A stretch of DNA of 64,000 nucleotides from Sphingobacteriaceae bacterium DW12 (lineage in GTDB: Bacteria; Bacteroidota; Bacteroidia; Sphingobacteriales; Sphingobacteriaceae). How positions within the stretch are numbered: position 1 is the stretch's first letter; each line of letters starts with the position of its first letter. Made by a program: the position numbers and the translations under genes. Below are positions 53,861-63,713 of this stretch, one piece after another. Below the pieces are notes generated by a model. The model was not told the DNA's origin and made no database searches. It worked only from the letters and a program-made list of their open reading frames with translations. Location: positions 124,001 to 188,000 of the forward strand of contig JROE01000005.1 in NCBI GenBank assembly GCA_000783305.1, given 5' to 3'.

Positions 53861-54497
53861 AATTAAAAATAGCTTAAGGCCGAAGTTGTAGTTAATCAAA
53901 TATTAATTTGCTTTAGATTAAAAACCTAGTAATTTGAAGCTATGACAATTCTAAATGACGAGCGGGATGGCCCTCTTCGAGTAATTTTGGTACTTGTATT
54001 GGAAGGCTTCCATATGGTGTATAGCATATCCTTTTTAAGACCATCATTTTTGGCAAAACCGTTACGTAAGAAAGATCTTCGTAAGTGTAAAGCATTAATC
54101 AAGTATCGATAAAAAACGTATCCGTCCAGAACTAAATGAGACTTTTACATTTTCTATATAGGTTTGTGTTTTTTTTAGTTGGGTACGGGATAAAATTTTA
54201 ATGACGTGGAATTCTGTAAGTTTTTAGAAAGATTGGTAGACTTTAAATCAGGAAAGTATCTCCCGATAATTTTTTTATATTCTTCAATTTCATTTGTGAG
54301 GATTCAGTATTAGTATACTCTGCCAAATCCAGACAAAAGGAGATATTGTAATACGGCACTGAAAGCAAAAACGCTTATTGGGTTTGCAAGGATGAAATAA
54401 GAAGGGCTAATGGTGGCTACATTGTCAATAATTGGGTGTCATAACGAAAATAGATGCATAACGAACAGCATATTCGATTACAATCGAGGGAAAAATA

Positions 54498-54528
54498 AAA
54501 GGTCTCCACGGAGAGTGTGGAAACCTTT
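54498..54528 (-). terminator. Intrinsic terminator after the DUF4374 gene
   Basis: On the minus strand AAAGGTTTCCAC pairs with GTGGAGACCTTT (one mismatch), followed by a T-rich tract (TTATTTTT). It lies 150 bases past the DUF4374 stop and should end the receptor-DUF4374 transcript. Confidence 0.8.
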
Positions 54529-54677
54529 ACAACCAATTATAAACCTAAACTATGATGCTTTAATGCTTGTGTATACTAAAAAAATAGCGGGCGATATCCA
54601 ATTGGATAAATAGCTTTTAAAATGAGGTTCGTTTTTCCATGCAATAGGTATTGCAAGAAAAAAATGTCTTCATGCTT

Positions 54678-55919
54678 TTAGTACTTTAATTTAGCAATGG
54701 CTGTTACATCTTGGATACCCACGAATCGTATTCCCCTCGTGGCTTTGGCGGTGTTGGTATCAATGGTGTAGGAGTAAAAATTGCCACTGTCATCTTTCAT
54801 GATGTAATATGCCGTATTTCCTTCGTCATCAATCAAAGTCTTGTTGTCATAAGGCATTTGATTGTGATTAGGTACGCCTGTTACATCGGTAACAGTTTTG
54901 TTGATGACATCCACTATCGCCAAGTTAACGATACCGCCGCTCACTCCTCCTGTTACCTCAGTTTGATATAGGGTCATTAAGAATTTGCCATTCTTGATAT
55001 GTGTACCACGAGCTATTTTTTTCCCCGTCTTGCCTTGTACATCGAAGAAATAGTTTGGATCCACGGCGTCGGTAGTTGCATTTATCTTAATGATCGCAGA
55101 TGGTTTTGTTGATGGTTTTCCAGTGACTCCAGCAGATGTAGACCAAGCGTATACATCTCCATTCTCAATTTGTTGAACGCCCTGCATTCCAAACCAGTTT
55201 CCGATTGGCCCCATGCGTCCATCACGGATTACTTTTTGGAAACTCATATCCGATTGCTTAAATACAGCTATCCAAGTACTGTCAACATATTTTGTTACCT
55301 GACCGGTTACTCCCGGTGTACAATTTACAGGCATATACAGTTTGTCGTTCACCTCCATGATACCATTATAATTAGCCATCTCGCCATTGCCCGTTAGTTT
55401 AGCCAAATTGATTGTATTTCTGCCAGCAAGCATTAGATTTTTGGCATCAAATTTATAAAGGGTCGCAATTGGACTTTCCAATGATCTAGCTACCGATACC
55501 CCGATATATGCATCCGTGCCGATTGGCGTATATGCACCTGTGAATTCAGTATTGACAGTGTTGCCATATTTTCTCAAGACACCATTCTCGTCAAGTCTAA
55601 AAGGTTGCGTCGGCCCTTGTGCTGCGTATGTGATTCCGAATAAGGTATTGTTTTGTGCCAAAAAGGAGTATGCATTAGTCTCTACACCATTGTTCTTAAT
55701 ACTCACTTCACCAGATTTGATGTCATCTGCACTGATGATATACCGTGCTGCTTCTCCTGCCGATCCATCCGAGAAGGTTACGAAGACAAATTTTGACTTG
55801 CCTGTGTCGGTCCCGTCACCTTTATCGATTGTTCCCGATTCGTTGTCTTTACTGCAGGAGTTAAATATAATCATACCAGCTCCTAGAACTGATGCTACCA
55901 TTTTGAAATTGACTTTCAT
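54678..55919 (-). CDS. DUF4374 lipoprotein
   Basis: A 413-residue lipoprotein with lipobox in FNSC (Cys about 22) and an acidic Gly/Asp/Lys stretch. The rest is a repetitive beta fold that reads as a propeller (KFVFVTFSDGSAGEAARYIISADDIKSGEV, then repeated blocks such as NDKLYMPVNCTPG and NLAIVDVINKTVTDV). DUF4374 proteins are found beside TonB receptors in Bacteroidota iron-uptake loci. Its gene starts 5 bases after the receptor stop, so the two are co-transcribed. Confidence 0.85.
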   Translation of the reverse strand: MKVNFKMVASVLGAGMIIFNSCSKDNESGTIDKGDGTDTGKSKFVFVTFSDGSAGEAARYIISADDIKSGEVSIKNNGVETNAYSFLAQNNTLFGITYAAQGPTQPFRLDENGVLRKYGNTVNTEFTGAYTPIGTDAYIGVSVARSLESPIATLYKFDAKNLMLAGRNTINLAKLTGNGEMANYNGIMEVNDKLYMPVNCTPGVTGQVTKYVDSTWIAVFKQSDMSFQKVIRDGRMGPIGNWFGMQGVQQIENGDVYAWSTSAGVTGKPSTKPSAIIKINATTDAVDPNYFFDVQGKTGKKIARGTHIKNGKFLMTLYQTEVTGGVSGGIVNLAIVDVINKTVTDVTGVPNHNQMPYDNKTLIDDEGNTAYYIMKDDSGNFYSYTIDTNTAKATRGIRFVGIQDVTAIAKLKY

Positions 55920-55924
55920 GTTAT

Positions 55925-58303
55925 TTATTTTATATTATTTAGTACGTATCTGAATTTTAGATTAAAGTTTCTGCTGGGCTTCTGCAGCATGTAGTTGTCA
56001 TATAGCAATGCATCTGTGATATTACGGATGTCCAGGCCTAAATTATATCGACCATTATTAAAGGAATAGTTGACATTGACATCATGTGACAATTGTGTAG
56101 GGATGACTTCCTTTTCCGAATTTCCTGCAGAGGGCCATTTTAAGTAGAAAGAGTGTACATAGAGTAAGCTGTAACCGATATTGAAGTCTGTGTTTTTAGC
56201 AAAAAGGTCTTTCATTACGTAGGATATTTCAGCAGATCCAAATAGATAGGGCATATTTGGGATACGGTCTTTGTAGAATGCACTGATATCCGTTTTACTG
56301 GTTTCATACTTTGTTTGATTCGTGAGGTTTTGATAGGTCAAGTTGCCACCTATAAATATTCGTTTATTGTAGGAGTAGCGAATGTCGATGTCGGCGCCAA
56401 GGTTGTTTACGTCCCGTTGATTCTGAGGTGTCTGCCGAATCTTACCTTGAAAATCCTCGTTTGATAATACATATCGGATATAGTCTTTTGCAGCTCGATA
56501 GATGATCCCTCCATTGACATTGAAAGCATTTTTTTCTTTTAGCGTGAATAGATAATTTACCCCAATATTGAAATTGTTAGAGCTTTCTGGTCGGAGTGTT
56601 GGATTCGGTTCTAGATTAATCACATCACCAAATAATTCATTAAGTTCTGGCAAACGGTAAGTTTTCTCGTATGAAAATTTTAGTTGCATGGTTGGTTGAA
56701 GATAGTACGAGCTCGCGATTCCGTAGCCCAGTAAATTCTGGGTTTCAGTTAAGAGATGGTATGTATTGTTGATTTGTTCGGACCCTTTAACATGTTGGTA
56801 GTAGTATTTTACAAAGAGACTATTGTCGAGATTTTTGATTGCGTTATTATAATAAGCCAAGGATGAAATGTTATTTTGAGTAATCTTTGGTTGGTTGTTA
56901 AGCTCATTCTCCGGATCCAATCTATTTATCCCTTTTCTATCCGCTGTTTTGTAAGTGTTGTTAAAGAATAGATGATTACGGTCATTTATAGTGTATTTCA
57001 AGTTTAGAGCCGCATTTCCTTTGTTATTCTTATAATAGTAAAGTTCTCTTTGGTTTTCACCCCCCACATCGCCTGGATTTCCTTTGAGTATCCCCTCTCC
57101 ATACCAGTTGAATCGTTTAAATACCGTATCGACGACAGCTTCTTCTCCAAAATCGAAATTGGCGCGGAAAGATGCATCAAGTCCTGATACGATAAAATTG
57201 TCTTTCTTGTATTGTACAGTAGGTTGAAGGATGTTTCCTTTTTTGAATCGAGCGCCATATACGTCTGCCATCCGATTCCCGGTTTGTATATCTGCACGAT
57301 TGTCACCCACGTTTACACCTAATAGAAATTGATCTGTCCATGATTTCCCCGTCATACCAATGTTGAAGTTCAACATCTTATTTTTATAAGCATCATGGAA
57401 CCTCCTTAGGCGCTGATTTACATATAGTCCAGTGTTGTCATCAGGGACCACATCCACATCAACCCAATAATTATTGTCCGAATAGTTTTGATATCCATTC
57501 AATTCAACTGTGAATCCATTTTTACCAATATACCCGGCATTAAGGGTGGCTCTGTGTGTATTGAATGAACCATAGGAGTAGGATACGTCTAAATAATTTC
57601 CCGGATTGGTCGATTTTACCAAGTTAATGGCTCCGCCTAATGCATCACCACCAAGCCATACCGGCACCACGCCCTTGTACACTTCGATTCGACTGACATA
57701 ATTGATCGGGATATTGTTGAGTTGAAATGATGAGCCTTCATTATCCAAAGGGAGGCCATCCATGAAAAGTTTGACCTGATTGCCCGTAAAGCCATTCAAA
57801 GAAAGCGTCATCTGAGATCCCAAGCCTCCGGATTCTTTTATTTTGACGCCCGAAACCCTATTAAGAGCTTGACCTATGTCCGTGGATGTGTTATGTAGTT
57901 TCTTGGCGTCGATAGCTGTAATATTATAAGCCTGTTTGTTTACTTCATCCACTTTAGAGAGGCCCAATATATCGACGACATCCAACAATTGGTTGTCTTC
58001 TTCGATTGTAAAATTGATCGTCTGCGAGGATGCAGGTTTTAGGAATACAGTTTGTTTGATCTTGTGTTTACCGATAGCGGATATTTCAATAACTACTTGC
58101 TTACCAGTTAGGTTGGTCAGTATAAATAGGCCGTTCTTGTCCGATATGACAGTCTGATTATTGGCTTTAATGGTTGCACCTTGTATCGCTTGGCCGCTTT
58201 CGTTTCTAACCCATCCTTCCAACTGGGAAGTAGATTCTTGAGCTAAGATGCTCAGATAACTCAATAGGAAACAAGTGAGTATCCAAATTTTAGAGAGTTG
58301 CAT
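55925..58303 (-). CDS. TonB-dependent receptor, predicted haem/iron uptake
   Basis: A 792-residue outer-membrane receptor. Signal peptide (1-21), a carboxypeptidase-regulatory-like domain (about 27-110), a plug (about 118-230, ALNRVSGVKIKESGGLGSQMTLSLNGFTGNQVKLFMDGLPLDN and YVSRIEVYKGVVPVWLGGDALGGAINLV), then a barrel ending FNLKFRYVLN. No STN domain, unlike the receptor at 44702. The neighbours DUF4374 and HmuY support haem or haem-iron as ligand, but the classic HmuR histidine motifs are not evident to me. Confidence 0.9.
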   Translation of the reverse strand: MQLSKIWILTCFLLSYLSILAQESTSQLEGWVRNESGQAIQGATIKANNQTVISDKNGLFILTNLTGKQVVIEISAIGKHKIKQTVFLKPASSQTINFTIEEDNQLLDVVDILGLSKVDEVNKQAYNITAIDAKKLHNTSTDIGQALNRVSGVKIKESGGLGSQMTLSLNGFTGNQVKLFMDGLPLDNEGSSFQLNNIPINYVSRIEVYKGVVPVWLGGDALGGAINLVKSTNPGNYLDVSYSYGSFNTHRATLNAGYIGKNGFTVELNGYQNYSDNNYWVDVDVVPDDNTGLYVNQRLRRFHDAYKNKMLNFNIGMTGKSWTDQFLLGVNVGDNRADIQTGNRMADVYGARFKKGNILQPTVQYKKDNFIVSGLDASFRANFDFGEEAVVDTVFKRFNWYGEGILKGNPGDVGGENQRELYYYKNNKGNAALNLKYTINDRNHLFFNNTYKTADRKGINRLDPENELNNQPKITQNNISSLAYYNNAIKNLDNSLFVKYYYQHVKGSEQINNTYHLLTETQNLLGYGIASSYYLQPTMQLKFSYEKTYRLPELNELFGDVINLEPNPTLRPESSNNFNIGVNYLFTLKEKNAFNVNGGIIYRAAKDYIRYVLSNEDFQGKIRQTPQNQRDVNNLGADIDIRYSYNKRIFIGGNLTYQNLTNQTKYETSKTDISAFYKDRIPNMPYLFGSAEISYVMKDLFAKNTDFNIGYSLLYVHSFYLKWPSAGNSEKEVIPTQLSHDVNVNYSFNNGRYNLGLDIRNITDALLYDNYMLQKPSRNFNLKFRYVLNNIK

Positions 58304-59149
58304 ATTGTTTTGATTCTGGTTGTAGGTTTATATGAAATATTGATAAATGAGAGTTATGGTGATGCTGAATGAATATTTGTTATGTATCTGTTTTACTGAA
58401 GACTTGGCTTCATTATCTTCGTGAGTATTCTGTTTACTGATGTGTGCCTCAAATGTGTAGAGTATCCTTGGAGATGAGACAGATGGGCTACCATCCAGAG
58501 CGAATATAGAAGCAACCGGACTATCAAAATTGATGTACTTTGGGTTATCATTGAATATGAATTTTATCTTATTTTTGTTTAGATTAATTATAAACAATGC
58601 AAATCTATAAAGAAAATTAGAACCTCCAAGCTTTTTTATTTTATTTTTAAGACGGTGTTTTTAAGGTATCTGCAGAATTTTTTAAACAAGATTGCAGCAG
58701 ACGGCAAAGCAGTAGGGTCGTTGTAGGCTTAACTAGTTGACAGTGTTGTTTTGTTTGTCAAAATATTGGGTCGAGGAGTTCGGGAGTGCTCTATTTTGTG
58801 TCTATTGCTGATACGGTTGTCTAATTGGGCGAATAATTTTTTTATAAAAAAAGGCCAAAAGTGGCTTACCCAAACAAAAAATATGTTTATAGTGTTCCAA
58901 TGAAAATGGAGTAGAGATATACATGAAGTTAATATAAATGTACGGAGCTCATATATACCATTGGGTCAAGTAATAAGCTAAATACCTTGTTTTGTCAGGT
59001 ACTTATCTTCAAGGAGACTTACCAATATAATCTCTATCTCGGTATTGTGGAGGTTTGGGACGAAAGCACCCATCCAAGGATGCTTTCTTTGTCCGATAGA
59101 ATCATTTTATCTATTCGATATGAGGCCCTATTGTTTTTGTGAAAGCCCC
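58304..59149. other. Intergenic region between receptor and SDR genes
   Basis: Contains the promoter of the TonB receptor unit (58600-58629) and a predicted leader of about 290 nt. Beyond it are AT-rich sequence and a GAAAGCA/TGCTTTC hairpin (59062-59087) near the end of the SDR gene. An open frame at 58328-58597 (minus) has no ATG and starts where transcription should start, so I do not call it. Confidence 0.6.
58600..58629 (-). promoter_or_regulatory. Promoter of the TonB receptor-DUF4374 unit
   Basis: On the minus strand, -7 element TAGATTTG (58607-58600) and a TTGG -33 element (58629-58626), spaced by 18-19 bases. Transcription should start near 58594, about 290 bases before the receptor ATG. 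Confidence 0.7.
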
Positions 59150-59902
59150 CTAAAAGCCGATGGAATTTCCTCCATCTACTGGTATGACTGTCCCCGTGAT
59201 AAACTTTGACTGATCAGAAGCCAAGAAGTATGCTAGGTCTCCTATGTCGGCGGGGGCTCCCAATTTGCCCATGGGTGTTCGAGATAATACTCTGTTTTTT
59301 CGTCCGGGGTCATTGTTCAAGGCTTTTGCAGACATGTCTGTGGCAATGAACCCTGGGGCGATGCAGTTAATACGGATTCCGAAAGGAGACAGCTCTACTG
59401 CCATGGCTCTTGTCATTCCTTCAATACCCGACTTGGATGCCGTGTAGGCCATGACTTTGGGAATCCCATATTGCGAAGCCATGGAGCTAATATTAATAAT
59501 GGTGCCTTTTTGATTGCTTAGCATGTATTTGGAAATCTCACGCGATAATGAAAATACAGCTGTAAGATTGGTTAGTATTATATGCTGGAATTCATCGTCT
59601 GTTACATCTACAAAATCTTTCTTCAGATTAATTCCAGCGTTATTGACAAGGATATCTATGCAGCCGTAGGAAGTTATTACTTTTGTTACTAGCTGAGGTA
59701 TATCTTGTAGTGAAGTTACGTCAAATACGATATAAGATGATAAGGCCCCTAGATTTTCGGAAGCATTTTTTAGATTTTTTTCATTCCTTCCGATGAGTAT
59801 GGTGTATATTTCATTGGCCACAAATTTTTCGGCAATAGCATAGCCTAGACCTGAACTGCCGCCTGTGATGACAGCAATTTTTCTTTTGCTTAGATTTTTC
59901 AT
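59150..59902 (-). CDS. SDR-family oxidoreductase (FabG/gluconate-dehydrogenase-like)
   Basis: A 250-residue short-chain dehydrogenase. Cofactor motif TGGSSGLGYAI (about 14-24), NNAG near 90, catalytic Ser in NISSMASQYG and Tyr/Lys in YTASKSGIEGM. The C-terminal SDQSKFITGTVIPVDGG is typical. It lies 99 bases downstream of the LacI-type gene on the same strand, so it is probably a sugar or polyol dehydrogenase of that regulon rather than a fatty-acid enzyme. Confidence 0.9.
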   Translation of the reverse strand: MKNLSKRKIAVITGGSSGLGYAIAEKFVANEIYTILIGRNEKNLKNASENLGALSSYIVFDVTSLQDIPQLVTKVITSYGCIDILVNNAGINLKKDFVDVTDDEFQHIILTNLTAVFSLSREISKYMLSNQKGTIINISSMASQYGIPKVMAYTASKSGIEGMTRAMAVELSPFGIRINCIAPGFIATDMSAKALNNDPGRKNRVLSRTPMGKLGAPADIGDLAYFLASDQSKFITGTVIPVDGGNSIGF

Positions 59903-60001
59903 GATGAGTATTAGGTGTCGTTTTTTTTGGTTTTTAAGAATGGTCTAATGTAATTATATTTTCGATATATTGCAATCGGATGCATTAATTTACATAGTGC
60001 T

Positions 60002-61066
60002 TTATTGTGGAGTGCCCTCGTTGTCGGTTTGTTGTTTTGATTTGATTTTTGCAGAAGATTCTCGAGGTATGAGTTCGGATCTAAGTCCGATGTAATTTGT
60101 GGTAGTTAGGCTCTCTTCGCCATTGAGGTGAGCGATTAGCTTCTTGGCTGCTATTTGTCCCATTTCGAAACCGGGATAATTGATTGTTGTGAGGGTTGGG
60201 CGAATAATCTTGGTTATTGGATCATTGTTGAAGCCTACGAATGCTATTTGTTCAGGGATTTGGATGCCTTTTTCTATGAGATGTATCATGCAGTTGGCGG
60301 CACAGTTGTCGTTGTCTACAAATACGGCGTCAGGAAGAGGGTGCATTTTTAGGATCGTCTCAGCAGCATCTATGCCTGATTGCTCATCCAGGGTGGATAC
60401 TAGGGTGTTTCCTTCTTTGATTGGGAGTTGTGCTTCTAGCAGCGCGGTTTCATATCCCTTTTGTCGTTCTGCATATACATTTCTATGTTGGTTGCCTGTG
60501 ATGTGTACAATGTTATTACATCCTTGTGAGATGAGGTGCTTGGTGGCTATATAGGCTGATTTTTGATTGTCAATTTCAATGTTTGGACATAACGGGTGGT
60601 CAATTGTGCGGTCAAAGAAGAGTAAAGGGATTTTCTTGTTTATGAAAAGGTCAAATATCGAGTAGTCTATGGTGTCGTAGGCTATCGAGATCATGAGGCC
60701 ATCAACCCGATTATTAAACATGGTTTTGATGTTTAGCATTTCCTTCTCTGTCGATTCAAGTGATTGGCTTATAATGAGGTTGTAATTGGCTTCGTTGGCT
60801 ATTTTTTCCATGCCGGAGAGTACTGTCGACATGAAGTTGCTGTTCATTTTCGGGATAATTACCCCGATTGTGTGTGTGCGTTGACTACGGAGGTTACTGG
60901 CAAATGTATTGGAGCGATAGCCCATTTCCAGGGCGGTGTCGTTGATTCTTTTCTTTGTTTTCTTATTGATGGCAGGATGATCTTTAAGGCCTCTACTTAT
61001 TGTTGTTGGTGATAGATTGAGCTTTTCAGCGATGTCGTAAATCGTTACTTCTTTAATCGGTTGCAT
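60002..61066 (-). CDS. LacI-family transcriptional regulator
   Basis: A 354-residue regulator. The N-terminal HTH (about 6-30, VTIYDIAEKLNLSPTTISRGL) and hinge (RSNTFASNLRSQRTHTIGVIIP) are followed by a periplasmic-binding-protein-like sensor domain (about 65-335) that binds a sugar or derivative. It is transcribed with the SDR gene and is divergent from ThuA and the Gfo/Idh/MocA genes. It probably controls both units. Confidence 0.93.
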   Translation of the reverse strand: MQPIKEVTIYDIAEKLNLSPTTISRGLKDHPAINKKTKKRINDTALEMGYRSNTFASNLRSQRTHTIGVIIPKMNSNFMSTVLSGMEKIANEANYNLIISQSLESTEKEMLNIKTMFNNRVDGLMISIAYDTIDYSIFDLFINKKIPLLFFDRTIDHPLCPNIEIDNQKSAYIATKHLISQGCNNIVHITGNQHRNVYAERQKGYETALLEAQLPIKEGNTLVSTLDEQSGIDAAETILKMHPLPDAVFVDNDNCAANCMIHLIEKGIQIPEQIAFVGFNNDPITKIIRPTLTTINYPGFEMGQIAAKKLIAHLNGEESLTTTNYIGLRSELIPRESSAKIKSKQQTDNEGTPQ

Positions 61067-61390
61067 AGCTATTGTTGAATAGGAGGCTGTTGTTCAATAA
61101 ATAATATCGGGGGTGCTAATCTAGGTTTGGATATTCCAATTCCTTGGGTGGGGTTCGTGTGAAATCTGAAATGCTCCATGTGCTCTTTCTGTGGTGATAA
61201 GTTACGTTTTTTATTGATTTGCATTGTGTATATCGAGAACTGCAAGTTTGTAAAAATAATCTTTTTTTGTAATATTTATGCTATCGGTTGCAATTTTGAT
61301 TTTATTGCGTAATTTTACTATTGAGTAATCGTTCAAAATATACTGGCGAGGTACGTATAAACTTATATTAAGATAACTTAAACTTAAAAA
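61067..61390. other. Divergent control region between LacI and ThuA genes
   Basis: Expected to hold the promoters for both units and a LacI operator. A weak TTGA/TCAA dyad near 61321-61336 overlaps GAGTAATCGTTC, but I cannot call it an operator with confidence. No other feature is apparent. Confidence 0.5.
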
Positions 61391-62248
61391 ATGAAAATCT
61401 TGAATTCCAATCTGAAGGTGATTGCTGTGCTTTTACTTTGCCTAATTGTTGCTGCGCCCGTAATGGCTTTGGATAAACCTTCAAATTTAAAAAATAAAAA
61501 AATATTGATTTACACCAAAAATGGTAAGGGCTATGTGCATGACAACATTCCCTTTGCGGTAAAGGCATTGGAGAAATTGGGTAAAATGCATCAATTCCAG
61601 ACTGATGTATCTGATAATCCAGCGGTTTTTACAGATGAAAATCTGAAGCAATATACCATAATACTATTTCCGAGTACAAATAATGACGTATTTGATACAG
61701 ATGCCCAACGCTTGGCATTTAGAAGATATATGCAAGCAGGAGGAGGCTTCATTGGACTCCATTCGGTAACCGGTACTGAAAGGAATTGGACATGGTTTAA
61801 GCAGATGGTAGGGTGTACATTTTCATGGCATGCAGCTAATCAACAATATATTGTCAAGGTAATAGATGCCAATCATCCTACTATGGTGGGCTTACCGAAG
61901 GAGTGGAATGTGAAGGACGAATGCTATTTTGGCAAAGAGTTGTATCCAGGTACACATGTGCTGATGGCGCATGATGTCACAAGCTTGGATGCTTCTAAGC
62001 CGGCGGATGCCGAAAGGATAAGACAATTCTCTGCCCCATTTTTTGAACTGTATCCAGCGGCCTGGCATCAACAATTCGACGGTGGACATGTGTGGATTAC
62101 CGCACTAGGGCATGATAAGGAGGTTTATGAAGATCCTACTTTTGTGACACATATCCTTCAGGGGATTGACTTTGTGGCGGGTCAGGTGAAAAAGCTCGAT
62201 TATAGTAGAGCATATGCTGATTCAAGAGATACCCCAGTGCGCTACTAA
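61391..62248 (+). CDS. ThuA-domain protein, exported
   Basis: A 285-residue protein with a signal peptide (about 1-27, ending VMAL) and a ThuA domain (class I glutamine amidotransferase-like fold). Landmarks are KKILIYTKNGKGYVHDNIPFAVKAL, FPSTNNDVFDTDAQR, GGGFIGLHSVTGTERNWTWFKQMVGCTFSWHA, NPHPT-like ANHPTMVGLPKEW, and FDGGHVWITALGHDKEVYEDP. ThuA proteins are tied to trehalose and other sugar utilisation and to 3-keto sugar metabolism. It is followed by the Gfo/Idh/MocA genes in the same operon. Confidence 0.9.
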   Translation: MKILNSNLKVIAVLLLCLIVAAPVMALDKPSNLKNKKILIYTKNGKGYVHDNIPFAVKALEKLGKMHQFQTDVSDNPAVFTDENLKQYTIILFPSTNNDVFDTDAQRLAFRRYMQAGGGFIGLHSVTGTERNWTWFKQMVGCTFSWHAANQQYIVKVIDANHPTMVGLPKEWNVKDECYFGKELYPGTHVLMAHDVTSLDASKPADAERIRQFSAPFFELYPAAWHQQFDGGHVWITALGHDKEVYEDPTFVTHILQGIDFVAGQVKKLDYSRAYADSRDTPVRY

Positions 62249-62266
62249 TCGATATATAAAAACCAT

Positions 62267-63712
62267 ATGCAAATTTCGAATATGAGTATAAAAAATAAAA
62301 TGAGTTATAGCAGACGGGAGTTTGTGAAAACGGGGGTGCTAGGTGCTGCCGCGTCGGTTGCAGCGATAGGCTTTCCGACCATCGTTCCGGCTTCAGTTTT
62401 TGGGAAGAATGCACCAAGTAATAAAATCAATATCGGGCAGATAGGTTGTGGACGAATAGCAATCACCCATGATTTGGTCGAAACGTTCAAACATGGCAAT
62501 GCTCATATTATGGCCATTGCAGATGTGGACCGTTATCGATTGGAAAGCGGTAAAAAAATGGTAGAGGGATGGTATACAAAGAAAACGGGAAGTTCGACCT
62601 ATGTCGATGTACAGATGTATGATAATTATCAAGATTTGATTGCCAACAAGGATATCGATGCTGTAATCATCAGTACTCCCGATCATTGGCATGCTCAGCC
62701 AGCAATAGAAGCAGCTCTGGTAGGGAAGCACATTTATCTGCAAAAACCCACCTCGCTGACCATTGAAGAAGGACGGCAGATGAGTGATATTGTGCGGAAG
62801 ACCGGTGTGGTATTTCAGCTTGGTAGTCAACAACGCTCTATCAATCCCTTCCCTCAGTTTAAGAATGCGTGTGAATTGGTGAGGAATGGTCGGATAGGTA
62901 AGCTCAAGAGCGTACAAATAGGTCTTCCTGCAGATCCTTCAGGTGGGGTGGCCACGGAGATGCCTATACCCGTGGGCTTGAACTACGATATGTGGCTAGG
63001 GTCGACACCTCATATCTATTATGCCGAAGATCGTGTCCACTCGCCTACAGATATTGGGTCAAGGGGTGGGTGGTTGAGATTAGAACAATTTGGTGCGGGT
63101 ATGATTACAGGGTGGGGTGTACATCATATTGATATTGCCCATTGGGGCATGGACACAGAACTCACTGGGCCTATAGAGGTGGAGGCTCATGCTGACTTTC
63201 CCAAATCAGGATTATGGAATGTGCATGGTGACTATCAAGTGCATGCAAAGTATGCCAATGGAGTAGATATGTATATGGATAGCAAATACCCAAATGGAGT
63301 CAAATTTGAGGGAACGAATGGTTGGATATTTGTGACAAGGGGAAATGTTGGAGTGACGGCTTCTGACCCAGGAGCAGGTGGTCCTCCAAGTAAGGTATTT
63401 CATGCAAGTGATCCTAAGATATTGAGTTCGAGGATTGAGCCGAACGAAATACATCTCTACGAAAGTCAAGAGCAACATGCTAATTGGTTAGACTGTATCA
63501 AGAGTGGGAAGGTGACGGTTAGTCCGGTGGAAGTGGCGCACCGCTCATGCAGTGCCTGCTTGGTAGCGCATGTGGCTATGAAGTTTAATAAAAAGTTATA
63601 CTGGGACCCTAAGACAGAGGTGTTTAAAGATAATGTAGAGGCAAACAAATTATTGTCTAGACCGCAAAGATATCCATATGGGACTAATTATATCCTCGAG
63701 AAAAATGGCTAA
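62267..63712 (+). CDS. Gfo/Idh/MocA-family oxidoreductase with Tat signal
   Basis: A 481-residue NAD(P)-type oxidoreductase. A twin-arginine signal (SRREFVKTGVLGAAASVAAIG) directs it across the inner membrane. The Rossmann part begins INIGQIGCGRIAITHD, then VIISTPDHWHAQPAIEAALVGKHIYLQKPTS, the EKP-like motif with Gln in place of Glu. The C-terminal domain has YDMWLGSTPHIYY and GGWLRLEQFGAGMITGWGVHHIDIAHWGM. Met codons at 62282 and 62300 are also possible starts; 62300 puts the Tat motif closest to the N-terminus. Predicted substrate: a sugar or inositol derivative. Confidence 0.9.
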   Translation: MQISNMSIKNKMSYSRREFVKTGVLGAAASVAAIGFPTIVPASVFGKNAPSNKINIGQIGCGRIAITHDLVETFKHGNAHIMAIADVDRYRLESGKKMVEGWYTKKTGSSTYVDVQMYDNYQDLIANKDIDAVIISTPDHWHAQPAIEAALVGKHIYLQKPTSLTIEEGRQMSDIVRKTGVVFQLGSQQRSINPFPQFKNACELVRNGRIGKLKSVQIGLPADPSGGVATEMPIPVGLNYDMWLGSTPHIYYAEDRVHSPTDIGSRGGWLRLEQFGAGMITGWGVHHIDIAHWGMDTELTGPIEVEAHADFPKSGLWNVHGDYQVHAKYANGVDMYMDSKYPNGVKFEGTNGWIFVTRGNVGVTASDPGAGGPPSKVFHASDPKILSSRIEPNEIHLYESQEQHANWLDCIKSGKVTVSPVEVAHRSCSACLVAHVAMKFNKKLYWDPKTEVFKDNVEANKLLSRPQRYPYGTNYILEKNG

Positions 63713-63713
63713 A

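Larger units (their letters stand above)
53564..54677. other. 1.1-kb non-coding region inside the haem locus
   Basis: Separates the TonB receptor-DUF4374 unit from the HmuY unit. It contains the DUF4374 terminator (54498-54528), a 16-bp perfect inverted repeat (53815-53860) and the HmuY promoter dyad (53606-53639). I find no supportable coding frame. Confidence 0.65.

Noticed and set aside
54410..54613. 67-codon frame in the haem-locus gap
   Set aside because: It spans the DUF4374 terminator hairpin and shows no protein-like pattern.
58328..58597. 89-codon frame upstream of the haem receptor
   Set aside because: Its only start is a TTG at the predicted transcription start, and there is no internal ATG; could be a decayed gene.
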